The translations under genes were made by a program, and so were the position numbers. A DNA stretch of 64,000 bases, taken from Halorussus caseinilyticus. Its GTDB lineage: Archaea > Halobacteriota > Halobacteria > Halobacteriales > Haladaptataceae. The stretch's first letter is position 1. Each line of letters begins with the position of its first letter. Positions 24,358 through 33,074 of this stretch are shown in pieces. The notes below the pieces were generated by a model. The model made no database searches and had not been told where the DNA came from. It was given only the letters and a program-made list of their open reading frames with translations. The DNA lies in the NCBI RefSeq assembly GCF_029338395.1, contig NZ_CP119809.1, positions 3,038,001 to 3,102,000 of the forward strand, in the 5' to 3' direction.

Positions 24358-25998
24358 GTGCCGCTGGAGACCCCCGCTCGTATAGTTAGCGAACTCACCA
24401 GTCGGGGCTACAACGCAGACCGGGAAGCGGTGACGCTCCTCGCGGGGGCCGACGACCCGCGCGCCGCCCTCGACGTGGCCGTCGAACGCGCGCCCGACGA
24501 CGCGCTGAAACTCTCGGCGGACCACGTCGAGCGCGTCCTCACGGAGCGTTCGGCCGACGGCGACACCTCAGTTTCGACTGGAAGCGAAAGCGGAAATAAC
24601 CCGCAGGTGAAAGCGAGGCCTCCAACCGAAACGGAGGGGATGAGTGTCGAGGGGACGAACGACGAGGGAGTGGGCGACGGGGGAGTAGGCGACGAGAGAG
24701 ACGAGGATTCGGAAGGCGTCGGCGAGGACGTTATCGACGTGTCCCGTCCCGACGAGTCGGTCCGGGACCCGAATTTCGACGCCCGGTCGCTCGACGTGTC
24801 GGGCGACATCACCGGCGAGAGTACCGGAACCGGCGAGTACGAGGATTTCGTCTCCGTGTTTCGGGACCGGTTCGAACGCCTCTCCAAGCAGTTGCGCTCG
24901 CGGGTCAATGCCCGCCCGACCTCCGCGGTGCAGGCGATGCCCGGTGGCGGCGAAACCGCCATCGTCGGGATGATAAGCGACATTCGCTCGACCGCCAGCG
25001 GGCACTGGCTCATCGAGTTGGAAGACACGAGCGGAACCTACCCCTGCCTCGTGATGAAAGACCGCGAGTTCGCGGACCTCGTGGACGAACTCCTCTTCGA
25101 CGAGGTAATCGCCGTGGAGGGCACCCTCTCGGACGACAACGGCGACGGCGACGGCATCCTGTTCGTGGACTCGCTTTACTTCCCGGACGTGCCCCGGACC
25201 TACAAGCCCTCGACGGCCGACCGGCACGTGCAGGCCGCCCTCATCAGCGACGTTCACGTCGGTAGTCAGGAGTTCATGGCCGACGCGTGGTCGCGGTTCG
25301 CCGACTGGCTTTACACCGAGGAGGCCGAACGCGTCGAGTACCTCCTCGTCGCGGGCGACATGGTGGAGGGCGTCGGCGTCTACCCCGACCAAGACGAGGA
25401 ACTCGACATCGTGGACATCTACGACCAGTACGAGCAGTTCTCGGAGTATCTGAAGGAAGTGCCCGGCGACCTCGAAATCATCATGATTCCGGGCAACCAC
25501 GATGCGGTGCGCCTCGCCGAACCCCAACCGGGATTCGACGAGGAGTTGCGCGACATCATGTCGGTCCACGACGCCCGCATCTCGGGCAACCCCTCGACGG
25601 TCACCGTCGAGGGCGTGGACGTGTTGATGTACCACGGGGTCTCGTTGGACGAGGTTATCGCGGAACTCCCCGACGAGAAGGCCAACTACGACGAACCCCA
25701 CAAGGCGATGTATCAACTCCTGAAGAAGCGCCACGTCGCGCCGCAGTTCGGCGGCAAGACCCGACTCGCGCCCGAGGAGAAAGATTACCTCGTGATGGAC
25801 GACGTGCCGGACGTGTTCCACACTGGCCACGTCCACAAACTCGGGTGGGGCAAGTACCACAACGTTCTGGCGGTCAACTCCGGGTGCTGGCAGGAACAGA
25901 CCGCCTTCCAGAAGTCGGTGAACATCGACCCCGACGCCGGGTTCGCGCCCATCTTAGACCTCGACACTCTCGACATGACCGTCCGGCAGTTCAGCTAA
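24358..25998 (+). CDS. polB: DNA polymerase D small subunit (DP1)
   Basis: The 546-residue product starts at GTG 24358. It has an N-terminal helical domain (about 1-65), a long acidic Gly/Asp-rich linker, an OB-fold (about 195-280) and a calcineurin-like phosphoesterase domain. The latter keeps DVHVGSQEF (Asp 298), GDMVEG, GNHD (379-382), MYHGVSLDE and HTGHVHKLG. In PolD this subunit carries the Mre11-like 3'-5' proofreading nuclease. An ORB-like sequence lies within the linker coding region at 24620. Position beside oriC1 and orc1 is typical. Confidence 0.95.
   Translation: MPLETPARIVSELTSRGYNADREAVTLLAGADDPRAALDVAVERAPDDALKLSADHVERVLTERSADGDTSVSTGSESGNNPQVKARPPTETEGMSVEGTNDEGVGDGGVGDERDEDSEGVGEDVIDVSRPDESVRDPNFDARSLDVSGDITGESTGTGEYEDFVSVFRDRFERLSKQLRSRVNARPTSAVQAMPGGGETAIVGMISDIRSTASGHWLIELEDTSGTYPCLVMKDREFADLVDELLFDEVIAVEGTLSDDNGDGDGILFVDSLYFPDVPRTYKPSTADRHVQAALISDVHVGSQEFMADAWSRFADWLYTEEAERVEYLLVAGDMVEGVGVYPDQDEELDIVDIYDQYEQFSEYLKEVPGDLEIIMIPGNHDAVRLAEPQPGFDEELRDIMSVHDARISGNPSTVTVEGVDVLMYHGVSLDEVIAELPDEKANYDEPHKAMYQLLKKRHVAPQFGGKTRLAPEEKDYLVMDDVPDVFHTGHVHKLGWGKYHNVLAVNSGCWQEQTAFQKSVNIDPDAGFAPILDLDTLDMTVRQFS
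24620..24641 (+). promoter_or_regulatory. Intragenic ORB-like element in polB
   Basis: CTCCAACCGAAACGGAGGGG lies in the part of polB that encodes the variable acidic linker. It matches the origin boxes over GAAACGGAGGGG. Confidence 0.5.
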
Positions 25999-26033
25999 CT
26001 TCGGGCCGGTCCTCGGCGGGTTCGTGTTCTTTG

Positions 26034-26055
26034 TTCCACTTGAAACGGAGGGGTG
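26034..26055 (+). promoter_or_regulatory. ORB-like element (distal, right of origin)
   Basis: TTCCACTTGAAACGGAGGGG lies between polB and the convergent GNAT-like gene, about 5.3 kb from the origin core. Confidence 0.65.
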
Positions 26056-26061
26056 AGCAGG

Positions 26062-26550
26062 CTACGGGGTCGTCGTGTCGAGGCGATACTTGACGGTCCG
26101 GCCCCCCTCGAACCGCGGGCCGGTTCCGACGCGCCGGAACCCGGCGTCTTCGACCACCGTTCTCGTCTCCGCTTCGTCTTCGGGAACCAGTGCTTCGACG
26201 GCCATGCCTTCCTTTCGAGCGAATCGAACGGGTTCCTCCAGCAATCGCTCGCGCGCGGCCCGCGAACCTCGGAGGTAGGTCACGCGGACGGTTCCGGGCA
26301 TCGCATCGAACCCCACGAAACCGGCGACTTCGGGTCGCCCGCCGTTCGGCCCGTCGGCGTCTTCGTCCACGCCGTCGTCGCTGTCGGCGGCGTCTCCGTC
26401 GCCTCCCTCGGTGGCATCGTCGGACTCCTCTCCGCGCTCGGCCACTCTGACCGTCCGGTCGTGGATTACGTTGCGCATCACCTCGGCGGGAGCGTCGGCG
26501 AGTTCGCCGAGTACGTCCCCGTCCTCTTCGACTGCATCTCGCACGCGCAT
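26062..26550 (-). CDS. GNAT-like acetyltransferase-fold protein
   Basis: The 162-residue protein begins MRVRDAVEEDGDVLGELADAP, the usual first strand and helix of GNAT proteins. An acidic linker of Asp/Gly/Glu (about residues 40-70) is inserted. The remainder contains VTYLRGSRAARERLLEEPVR and ALVPEDEAETRTVVEDAGFRR, the last resembling the late helix and strand of GNAT folds. The acetyl-CoA loop is not clearly preserved, so activity is uncertain. It converges on polB. Confidence 0.55.
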   Translation of the reverse strand: MRVRDAVEEDGDVLGELADAPAEVMRNVIHDRTVRVAERGEESDDATEGGDGDAADSDDGVDEDADGPNGGRPEVAGFVGFDAMPGTVRVTYLRGSRAARERLLEEPVRFARKEGMAVEALVPEDEAETRTVVEDAGFRRVGTGPRFEGGRTVKYRLDTTTP

Positions 26551-26671
26551 TGTTCACGTATCGACCGCCGACTAAGTTAAAGCCCGCGGGGAACTCGTGG
26601 TTGATTCGCCGACGTGTTGGATAGGATATACACGAACAGGGCTTTTTCTCTCGGGAACCTATCTCGTGGGT

Positions 26672-27841
26672 ATGACTGACACGGACGGCGCGGAACCGGA
26701 CGACCCCGACGCTCGGACCGACACCGATTCGTCCGACACCGACGCGCCCAGTTTGGGCGCGTCGGTGTCGGACGAATCGAACCGCTGTGACTTCTGTCGC
26801 CTCCCGTGCCCGACCGACCCGGTGACGCTCGAACGCGAGTCGTCGGTCTACGAGTTCTGTACCGAGGCGTGCCGGGACGCGATGGTCGAGAGCGACCGGG
26901 TGTTCACAGAGTACCACGGCTTTCGCCGCATTCGAACCGGCGTCTCTGGCTTGGACAAGTTCCTCCCGCAGGGGTTCCCTCGAAACTCGTTCGTCCTGCT
27001 GGCGAACGACGAGGGGTCGCGCGACGACGCGCTCCGGGCCGAACTCGTCTGGCGGGCGCTCGAACGCGACGAACCCGCCGCAGTCGTCACCTTCACCGAA
27101 CCCGCCATCTCGGTCGTCGAGGGGTTCCTCTCGCTCGACTGGAACGTCCTGCCGTATCTGGAGTCGGGCCAACTCCACATCGTGGACTGTTTCACCTACC
27201 GGATGGACGACCGGGACCGCGAGCGCATGTTCGAGCGGATGGACGAGTGGAACCGCCACATCTACGGCATCACCGAGCGAGTGACCCGGACCGTTCGGGA
27301 CCCGACCGACGTTATCGAACTCCACAACAAACTCGACAACTGCCTCGAGGGACTGGAGATGAGCGACTGCGGGGTGGTCGTCATCGACTCGCTGACCGAG
27401 TTCGGCACGCTCGTCCAACCCGTGCAGGCGTACAACTTCGTCAAAGACGTTCGCGCCGACGTGTGTAAGGGCCGGTTCGTCCCGGTCTTCGCGGGCGCGA
27501 CGTTCACGAGCGAGGAGGACACCTTTCCCCACGACCTCGGCTACGCCGTAGACGGCATCGTGGACATGCAGGTCAACGGCTCTATCGTGGAGGACACGCT
27601 CATCAAGCGCATCCGCATCCGGAAGATGAACGGCGTGTTGGCGATTCCCGAGTGGGTGGCCTACGAGTTTACCGGGGGCGACGGACTCGTCACCTTCGAC
27701 CCGATGGCCGAGATAGACGAGACGTACGAGGACGGCGACGAACGCGACGGCGGCGACGAACACAGACGAAACAGACTCGACCGACCCCGAGACAACTCTA
27801 ACCCGGAGGACCCGGAGTTCGTGGAGACTGGTCGCCGGTAG
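26672..27841 (+). CDS. RecA/KaiC-superfamily protein with N-terminal TRASH-like zinc finger
   Basis: The start is ATG 26672. Residues 39-67 hold Cys 39, 42, 46, 63 and 67 in a CDFC...EFCTEAC pattern like TRASH or MYM zinc knuckles. The rest resembles RadA/KaiC-type ATPase domains: GVSGLDKFLPQGFPRNSFVL aligns with the usual GVSGLD(E)-G-P-G-S entry. The P-loop is lost, because the expected GxxGxGKT is replaced by ANDEGSRDDA. The Walker B-like strand GVVVIDSLTEFG is kept. It is probably a non-hydrolysing regulator. A 25+3+25 inverted repeat lies in the linker coding sequence. It sits near oriC1 but its role is unknown. Confidence 0.6.
   Translation: MTDTDGAEPDDPDARTDTDSSDTDAPSLGASVSDESNRCDFCRLPCPTDPVTLERESSVYEFCTEACRDAMVESDRVFTEYHGFRRIRTGVSGLDKFLPQGFPRNSFVLLANDEGSRDDALRAELVWRALERDEPAAVVTFTEPAISVVEGFLSLDWNVLPYLESGQLHIVDCFTYRMDDRDRERMFERMDEWNRHIYGITERVTRTVRDPTDVIELHNKLDNCLEGLEMSDCGVVVIDSLTEFGTLVQPVQAYNFVKDVRADVCKGRFVPVFAGATFTSEEDTFPHDLGYAVDGIVDMQVNGSIVEDTLIKRIRIRKMNGVLAIPEWVAYEFTGGDGLVTFDPMAEIDETYEDGDERDGGDEHRRNRLDRPRDNSNPEDPEFVETGRR
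26726..26778. repeat. Intragenic inverted repeat (25 + 3 + 25)
   Basis: The arm beginning GATTCGTCCGACACCGACGC (26726-26750) is repeated as its exact inverse complement at 26754-26778 around GTT. It encodes residues 19-36 of the zinc-finger RecA-like protein, a disordered Asp/Ser linker. Confidence 0.9.
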
Positions 27842-27871
27842 CAAAGCGGTGTGGTGGCAAGCTTCTCAGAC

Positions 27872-27967
27872 ATGGAAGCAGTTATCTGCGTTCCAGAGTT
27901 AGCCTCTCGCATGCATCTGTGTCCCATACTGGATTCCCCGAATCTGCAGGTGATAGTATGCGAGTAG
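27872..27967 (+). CDS. Possible 31-codon leader ORF overlapping aspartate kinase
   Basis: A frame from ATG 27872 encodes MEAVICVPELASRMHLCPIL followed by DSPNLQVIVCE. It stops at 27967, 10 bases inside the aspartate kinase gene. Its lower GC content and hydrophobic composition differ from neighbouring proteins. It may be a leader peptide that couples translation, or simply chance. Confidence 0.2.
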   Translation: MEAVICVPELASRMHLCPILDSPNLQVIVCE

Positions 27968-29136
27968 TAGCGAAGTTCGGCGGAACGAGTCTCGGAAGCG
28001 GCGACCGAATCAACCGGGCCGCGGACTCGGTGGCCGGTGCAGTCGCCGAAGGCCACGAAATCGCGGTGGTCGCCAGCGCGATGGGCAACACCACCGACGA
28101 ACTCTTGGACGACATCGAGTTCGAGACCGACGAGGCCGACCGAGCCGAAATCGTCAGCATGGGCGAGCGGACCAGCGTCCGGATGCTGAAAGCCGCCTTA
28201 GCCGCCCGCGGGGTCGAAGCGGTCTTCGTGGAACCGGGAAGCGACCGCTGGCCGGTCTTCACCGACGAACACGGCGAACTCGACGCCGAGAGGACCAAAG
28301 AGGCCGCCGCGGAACTCGCCGCGGAACTCGACGGCGTGGTCCCGGTCATCACCGGATTCCTCGCGGAAGACCCCGAGGGCAACGTGACGACGCTCGGACG
28401 CGGCGGGTCCGACACCACTGCGGTCATGCTCGGTAACTACATGGCCGCCGACGAGGTGGTCATCGTGACCGACGTGGAGGGCGTGATGACCGGCGACCCC
28501 AGCGTCGTGGAAGGCGCGCGCAACGTCGGCGAAATCTCGGTGGACGAACTCCGCAACCTCTCGTTTCGCGGCGCGGAGGTCGTCGCTCCCAGCGCACTCT
28601 CGTACAAGGACGAAAACCTCAGCGTCCGCGTGGTCCACTACCAGCACGGCGACCTGTTGGCGGGCGGTACCGATGTCGTCGGCGAGTTCGAGAACCTCAT
28701 CGACATGCGCGAGGAACCGCTGGCCTGCCTCACCGTCGCGGGGCGGGCCATCCGAAACCGACCGGGAATCCTCCAAGAACTCTCGACCGCGCTCGGCGAC
28801 AGCGACATCAACGTCGATGCGGTCGCAAGCGGGATGGACTCGATTACCTTCTACGTGGACGAGACGGTGGCCGAACGCGCCGAGAACATCCTCCACCGCG
28901 AGGTCATCGAAGTCGATTCGCTGTCGAGCGTCACCGTCGAGGACGACGTGGCCGCCATCCGCGTGATGGGCGGGAAACTCCCGAACCAACCGGGCGTCAT
29001 CCGGAACCTCGTCAATCCGATTGCGGAGGAACACATCAACATCCACGACCTCATCACCAGCGCGACGAGTGTCGCGGTGTTCGTGGACTGGTCGGACCGC
29101 GAAGCGACGCTGGAGATTATCCAGAACCAACTCTAG
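27958..29136 (+). CDS. lysC: Aspartate kinase
   Basis: The start is ATG 27958, giving MRVVAKFGGTSLGSGDRI, the conserved phosphate-binding opening KFGGTS. The 392-residue enzyme has the kinase domain (about 1-235) with GRGGSDTTAVML and VTDVEGVMTGDP. Two ACT domains follow (about 260-390), including VAGRAIRNRPGILQELSTAL and VMGGKLPNQPGVIRNLV. It phosphorylates aspartate, the first step to threonine, methionine and lysine. The paired ACT domains predict feedback control by a product amino acid. Confidence 0.94.
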   Translation: MRVVAKFGGTSLGSGDRINRAADSVAGAVAEGHEIAVVASAMGNTTDELLDDIEFETDEADRAEIVSMGERTSVRMLKAALAARGVEAVFVEPGSDRWPVFTDEHGELDAERTKEAAAELAAELDGVVPVITGFLAEDPEGNVTTLGRGGSDTTAVMLGNYMAADEVVIVTDVEGVMTGDPSVVEGARNVGEISVDELRNLSFRGAEVVAPSALSYKDENLSVRVVHYQHGDLLAGGTDVVGEFENLIDMREEPLACLTVAGRAIRNRPGILQELSTALGDSDINVDAVASGMDSITFYVDETVAERAENILHREVIEVDSLSSVTVEDDVAAIRVMGGKLPNQPGVIRNLVNPIAEEHINIHDLITSATSVAVFVDWSDREATLEIIQNQL

Positions 29137-29614
29137 CCCACCACCTTTTTTCTTCGTCGGGTGGCCGCAGGCCGAGGGCCTGCGGCCACCACTCCTCGAA
29201 AAAGCTGCACCGTCAGAGACAAGCTCTGACGAGCCTTCGTTCGCTTTGCTCACGAAGAGACCAAAAAGGCCGCTCGCTCACTCCCTCCGGTCGTTCGCTC
29301 TGAGCCTCGGGGTCGGCGTCGTTCTCACCCGCGGTCGCTCGCCCCGGAACGCTTTTCACGGATTACGGACAACTTCCGGGTATGCCATCCGAACCCCTCA
29401 GCGGTGGTAGCGTTCGCCAGCCACGGCACCACTCCGCGGGGTTCGGCTTCTTCTTCGCGTCCTGACCGGGCGGCGGACTCCCGGCCGAGCGAGGACCTCG
29501 GCGGGGACGAAACCGCTCTCGCGCGGACGACTCCGACGAGTCGGAGTCGTCCGCGCTTCAGAAACGATAAACGGACGCACGGGCACGGTATCAGCAAAGA
29601 GAGCCTGACGCACG
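29137..29614. other. Intergenic region with terminator and palindromes
   Basis: The run CCTTTTTTCTTC at about 29146-29157, directly after lysC, is the likely terminator. Next comes the hairpin GTGGCCGCAGGCC-GAG-GGCCTGCGGCCAC at 29161-29189 and CGTCAGAG-ACAAG-CTCTGACG near 29210-29230. Bases 29521-29556 form a 16+4+16 inverted repeat starting GCGCGGACGACTCCGA. No gene is supported between lysC and pheS. Confidence 0.55.
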
Positions 29615-31123
29615 ATGAAACTACCCGAATCACAGGTCGCGGTACTGCAAGCCGCGAGCGCGAACGACGCACGGAGTATCGAACGACTGGCAGACGAAAC
29701 CGACCAGAAGCCCGAGACGGTGACGGGCGCGGCCTTCGAGTTGGAGTCGGCGGGTCTGGTCGCAGTCGAAGAGTCCACCGACGAGACGGTCGAACTCACC
29801 GACGAGGGCCGCGAGTACGTCGAAGACGCCCTGCCCGAGGTCCGACTCTACGAGACCGCACTCGAAGCGGGTGCCGACGAGGAACCCGCCCAGATGGGCC
29901 GCGTCATCGGCCAGTCCGGTCTCGAAGGCCCGCAGGTGGACATCGCCCTGTCGAACTACGCCCGGAAGGGCTACGGCACCATAGAGAGCGGCGAGATTAC
30001 CGCCGACCCGGACGCCGACCCCGAGAGCGACGCCGAGGCGAGCGCACTCGCGGCGCTCGACGGGGGCGAGCCGGTCGAAGACGAGTCGGTCCTCGACCAG
30101 TTGGAGAGCAGGGGTCTCGTGTCGATTGCCGAGTCCACGGTGCGCTCGGTGACGCTGACCGACGAGGGCGTGACCGCGCTGATGGAGGGCGTCGAGACGG
30201 CCGAGACTGTCGGTCAACTCACTCCCGAGATGCTGACCTCCGGCCAGTGGCGCGACGTGGAGTTCGCCGAGTACAACGTCGAGGCCGACGCCGAGGAGGT
30301 CACGGGCGGCAAGACCCACATCCTGCGCCAGACCGCCAACCGCGTCAAAGACACGCTGGTCGGCATGGGCTTCGAGGAGATGGAAGGCCCGCACGCCGAC
30401 GCGGACTTCTGGATAAACGACGCGCTGTTCATGCCCCAAGACCACCCGGCGCGGACCCACTGGGACCGGTTCGCCCTCTCGAACCCGACCGAAATCGGCG
30501 ACCTGCCCGAAGACCTCGTAGAGCGAGTCGAGAACGCCCACCACGAGGGCGTCGGCGAAGACGGCGAGGGCTACCACTCGCCGTGGTCCGAGGACTTCGC
30601 GCGGGCCATCGCGCTCCGGGGCCACACCACCTCGCTGTCGATGCGCTACCTCTCGGGCCACGAAATCGGCGACTTGGAGCCGCCACAGCGGTTCTTCAGC
30701 GTCGAGAAAGTGTATCGGAACGACACGCTCGACCCGACCCACCTGCTGGAGTTCTTCCAAATCGAGGGGTGGGTGATGGCCGAGGACCTGTCGGTCCGGG
30801 ACCTGATGGGGACCTTCGAGGAGTTCTACGAGCAGTTCGGCATCACTGACCTGCGGTACAAGCCCCACTACAACCCCTACACGGAGCCGAGTTTCGAGCT
30901 GTTCGGCGAACACCCCACCACGGGCGAGTTGGTCGAAGTGGGCAACAGCGGGATGTTCCGCGAGGAAGTCCTCCGACCGCTCGGCGTCGATTGCGACGTG
31001 ATGGCGTGGGGACTCTCGCTCGAACGCCTGCTGATGCTGATGTACGGTTTCGAGGACATCCGGGACATCCACGGGACGCTGTGTGACCTCGAACTGCTCC
31101 GCGAGACGGAGGTGCTGCACTGA
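29615..31123 (+). CDS. pheS: Phenylalanyl-tRNA synthetase alpha subunit
   Basis: The 502-residue protein has the archaeal-type N-terminal extension of winged-helix repeats (about 1-230), which contact tRNA. The class II catalytic core has motif 1 (GFEEMEGPHADADFWINDALF), motif 2 around VEKVYRNDTLDPTHLLEFFQ, and motif 3 (AWGLSLERLLML). It pairs with PheT as an alpha2-beta2 enzyme. The stop codon overlaps the start of pheT (TGATG), so the subunits are translationally coupled. Confidence 0.96.
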   Translation: MKLPESQVAVLQAASANDARSIERLADETDQKPETVTGAAFELESAGLVAVEESTDETVELTDEGREYVEDALPEVRLYETALEAGADEEPAQMGRVIGQSGLEGPQVDIALSNYARKGYGTIESGEITADPDADPESDAEASALAALDGGEPVEDESVLDQLESRGLVSIAESTVRSVTLTDEGVTALMEGVETAETVGQLTPEMLTSGQWRDVEFAEYNVEADAEEVTGGKTHILRQTANRVKDTLVGMGFEEMEGPHADADFWINDALFMPQDHPARTHWDRFALSNPTEIGDLPEDLVERVENAHHEGVGEDGEGYHSPWSEDFARAIALRGHTTSLSMRYLSGHEIGDLEPPQRFFSVEKVYRNDTLDPTHLLEFFQIEGWVMAEDLSVRDLMGTFEEFYEQFGITDLRYKPHYNPYTEPSFELFGEHPTTGELVEVGNSGMFREEVLRPLGVDCDVMAWGLSLERLLMLMYGFEDIRDIHGTLCDLELLRETEVLH

Positions 31124-32847
31124 TGCCTGTCGTAGACATAAACCCCGACGAACTCCGCGAGTTGACCGGCCACGACGAGAAGTCCGACGACGAACTCGTA
31201 GACGACCTGTTCGCGCTCGGTCTCGAATTCGAGGGTCGAACGGAGGACGACGACCTCCAGTTGGAGTTCGCGCCCGACCGACTCGACCGACTCTCGGTCG
31301 AAGGGGTCGCGCGCTCGCTTCGCTACCAGTACGGCGACGACCGGGGAATCTACGTCCCCGGCACCAACGACGCCGACTGGACCATCGAAGTCGATGAGTC
31401 GGTCCCCGACGAGCGACCCTACGTCACGGGCGCGGTGATTCGGGACGTGAGCCTCGACGACGAGGCGTTGAACTCGCTCATCCAGTTGCAGGAGAAACTC
31501 CACGCGACGATGGGCCGCAAGCGCGCGAAGGGCGCAATCGGCATCCACGACCTGACGATGCTGAAAGGCGAGGCGCTCACCGAAGAGGAGTCGGAAGTGG
31601 GCAAGTCCATCACCTACCGGGGAATCGACCCCGACGGCGACCGGTTCGTCCCCCTCGACGCGGACGCCGAGATGACGCCCGAGGAAGTCCTTCGCTCGCA
31701 TCCGACCGGCGAGACTTACGCCGACCTCGTGTCGGAGTACGACCGCTACCCCGCCATCTACGACGACATCGGTCTGTTCTCGTTCCCGCCGGTCATCAAC
31801 GGCCGCCGGACCGAGGTTTCGACCGACTCGCGGGACCTGTTCGTGGAACTGACCGGCACCGACCAGTGGACCATCGACCACATGTGCAACATCATCTGCT
31901 ACGCGCTGGACGCCCGCGGCGCGAAGGTCGAGGAGGTCGAAGTCCGCTATCCCGACCGGACGCTCGTCCGTCCCGACTTCGAGGTCCGCGAGAAGACGGT
32001 GACCCACGAGGACGTAGAGAGCATGCTCGGCATCGACCTGAGCGCAGAGCGCGTGCTGGACCTGCTCGAACGCTCGGGTCTCGACGCCGAAGTCGAGGAA
32101 GTCGGCGACGACGAACTCGCCTACGAAGTCGAAGTGCCGCCCTACCGGGTGGACGTGCTTCACCCCCTCGACATCGTGGACGACGTGGGTCGGGCCTACG
32201 GCTTCAACGACCTCGAACCGCGCTACCCCGACGTGGGGACGGTCGGCGGCCGACACGCTCGGTCGAAGTTGGAGGACGCCGCCCGTGAGGTGCTGGTGGG
32301 TCTCGGCTTCGAGGACCTGCTCAACTTCCACATGATTAGCGAGGAAGAGAACTTCGACCGGATGAGCGTCGCTCCGGACGACGACGCCTTCGGCGCGGAC
32401 GAACCCGCGACTATCCTCGAACCCTACAGCGAGGACTACACCATGCTCCGGACGTGGGCGCTCCCCTCGTTGCTGATGGTGCTGGAGAACAACACCCACC
32501 GGGCCTACCCGCAGGACCTCGCGGAAGTCGGATTCTCGGCCCGCGTGGACGACGGCCAGAACACCGGACTCGCCGAGCGCCGGACGGTCGCTGGCGTCCT
32601 CGCGCGCCACGACGCCTCCTACGAGGACGCGAAGGCCCGACTACAGGCCATCGCGCGCAACTTCGACGCGGAACTCGAAACGCCCGCGACCGACCACCCG
32701 ACGTTCATCGACGGCCGCGCGGCATCGGTCGTCATCGACGGCGAGTCGGTCGGCGTCGTCGGCGAGGTTCACCCCGAGGTGCTGGTCGAACACGACTTGG
32801 AGTTGCCGGTGGCGGCGTTCGAGTTCCGACTCGACGCGCTGGAATAG
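31123..32847 (+). CDS. pheT: Phenylalanyl-tRNA synthetase beta subunit
   Basis: The 574-residue archaeal-type beta subunit starts MPVVDINPDELRELTGHDEK. It contains the B1 domain, the B3/B4 editing module (about 100-270, with the GIHDLTMLKGEALTEEESEV region), B5 (about 280-350) and a catalytically inactive synthetase-like domain. The C-terminus is ELPVAAFEFRLDALE. Editing of mischarged Tyr-tRNA-Phe occurs in this subunit. The ATG overlaps the pheS stop. Confidence 0.96.
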   Translation: MPVVDINPDELRELTGHDEKSDDELVDDLFALGLEFEGRTEDDDLQLEFAPDRLDRLSVEGVARSLRYQYGDDRGIYVPGTNDADWTIEVDESVPDERPYVTGAVIRDVSLDDEALNSLIQLQEKLHATMGRKRAKGAIGIHDLTMLKGEALTEEESEVGKSITYRGIDPDGDRFVPLDADAEMTPEEVLRSHPTGETYADLVSEYDRYPAIYDDIGLFSFPPVINGRRTEVSTDSRDLFVELTGTDQWTIDHMCNIICYALDARGAKVEEVEVRYPDRTLVRPDFEVREKTVTHEDVESMLGIDLSAERVLDLLERSGLDAEVEEVGDDELAYEVEVPPYRVDVLHPLDIVDDVGRAYGFNDLEPRYPDVGTVGGRHARSKLEDAAREVLVGLGFEDLLNFHMISEEENFDRMSVAPDDDAFGADEPATILEPYSEDYTMLRTWALPSLLMVLENNTHRAYPQDLAEVGFSARVDDGQNTGLAERRTVAGVLARHDASYEDAKARLQAIARNFDAELETPATDHPTFIDGRAASVVIDGESVGVVGEVHPEVLVEHDLELPVAAFEFRLDALE

Positions 32848-33074
32848 CTCCGGGTACTCTTTTCGGCCGTGTGCCGCGGTTTCTTTTCCCGTACTGCGGT
32901 TTGCCGAGAGAGCTAACTTCAGACTTGAGCAAATCATACCGCACCTCGTCCTTCCCACCCTCCTCACTCCCGCGCTTCGCGCGGTCGTTCGTCCCTCGCA
33001 CGAGCCGCTCCTTCGGTCCGCTCGGCCGTCGCTCCCGCGCGCCGACCGCACGGAATCGACGGCCGAGCGGAGTT

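Noticed and set aside
30877-32610. 577-codon minus-strand open frame
   Set aside because: It lies antisense to pheS and pheT, both clearly coding, and has no family motif.
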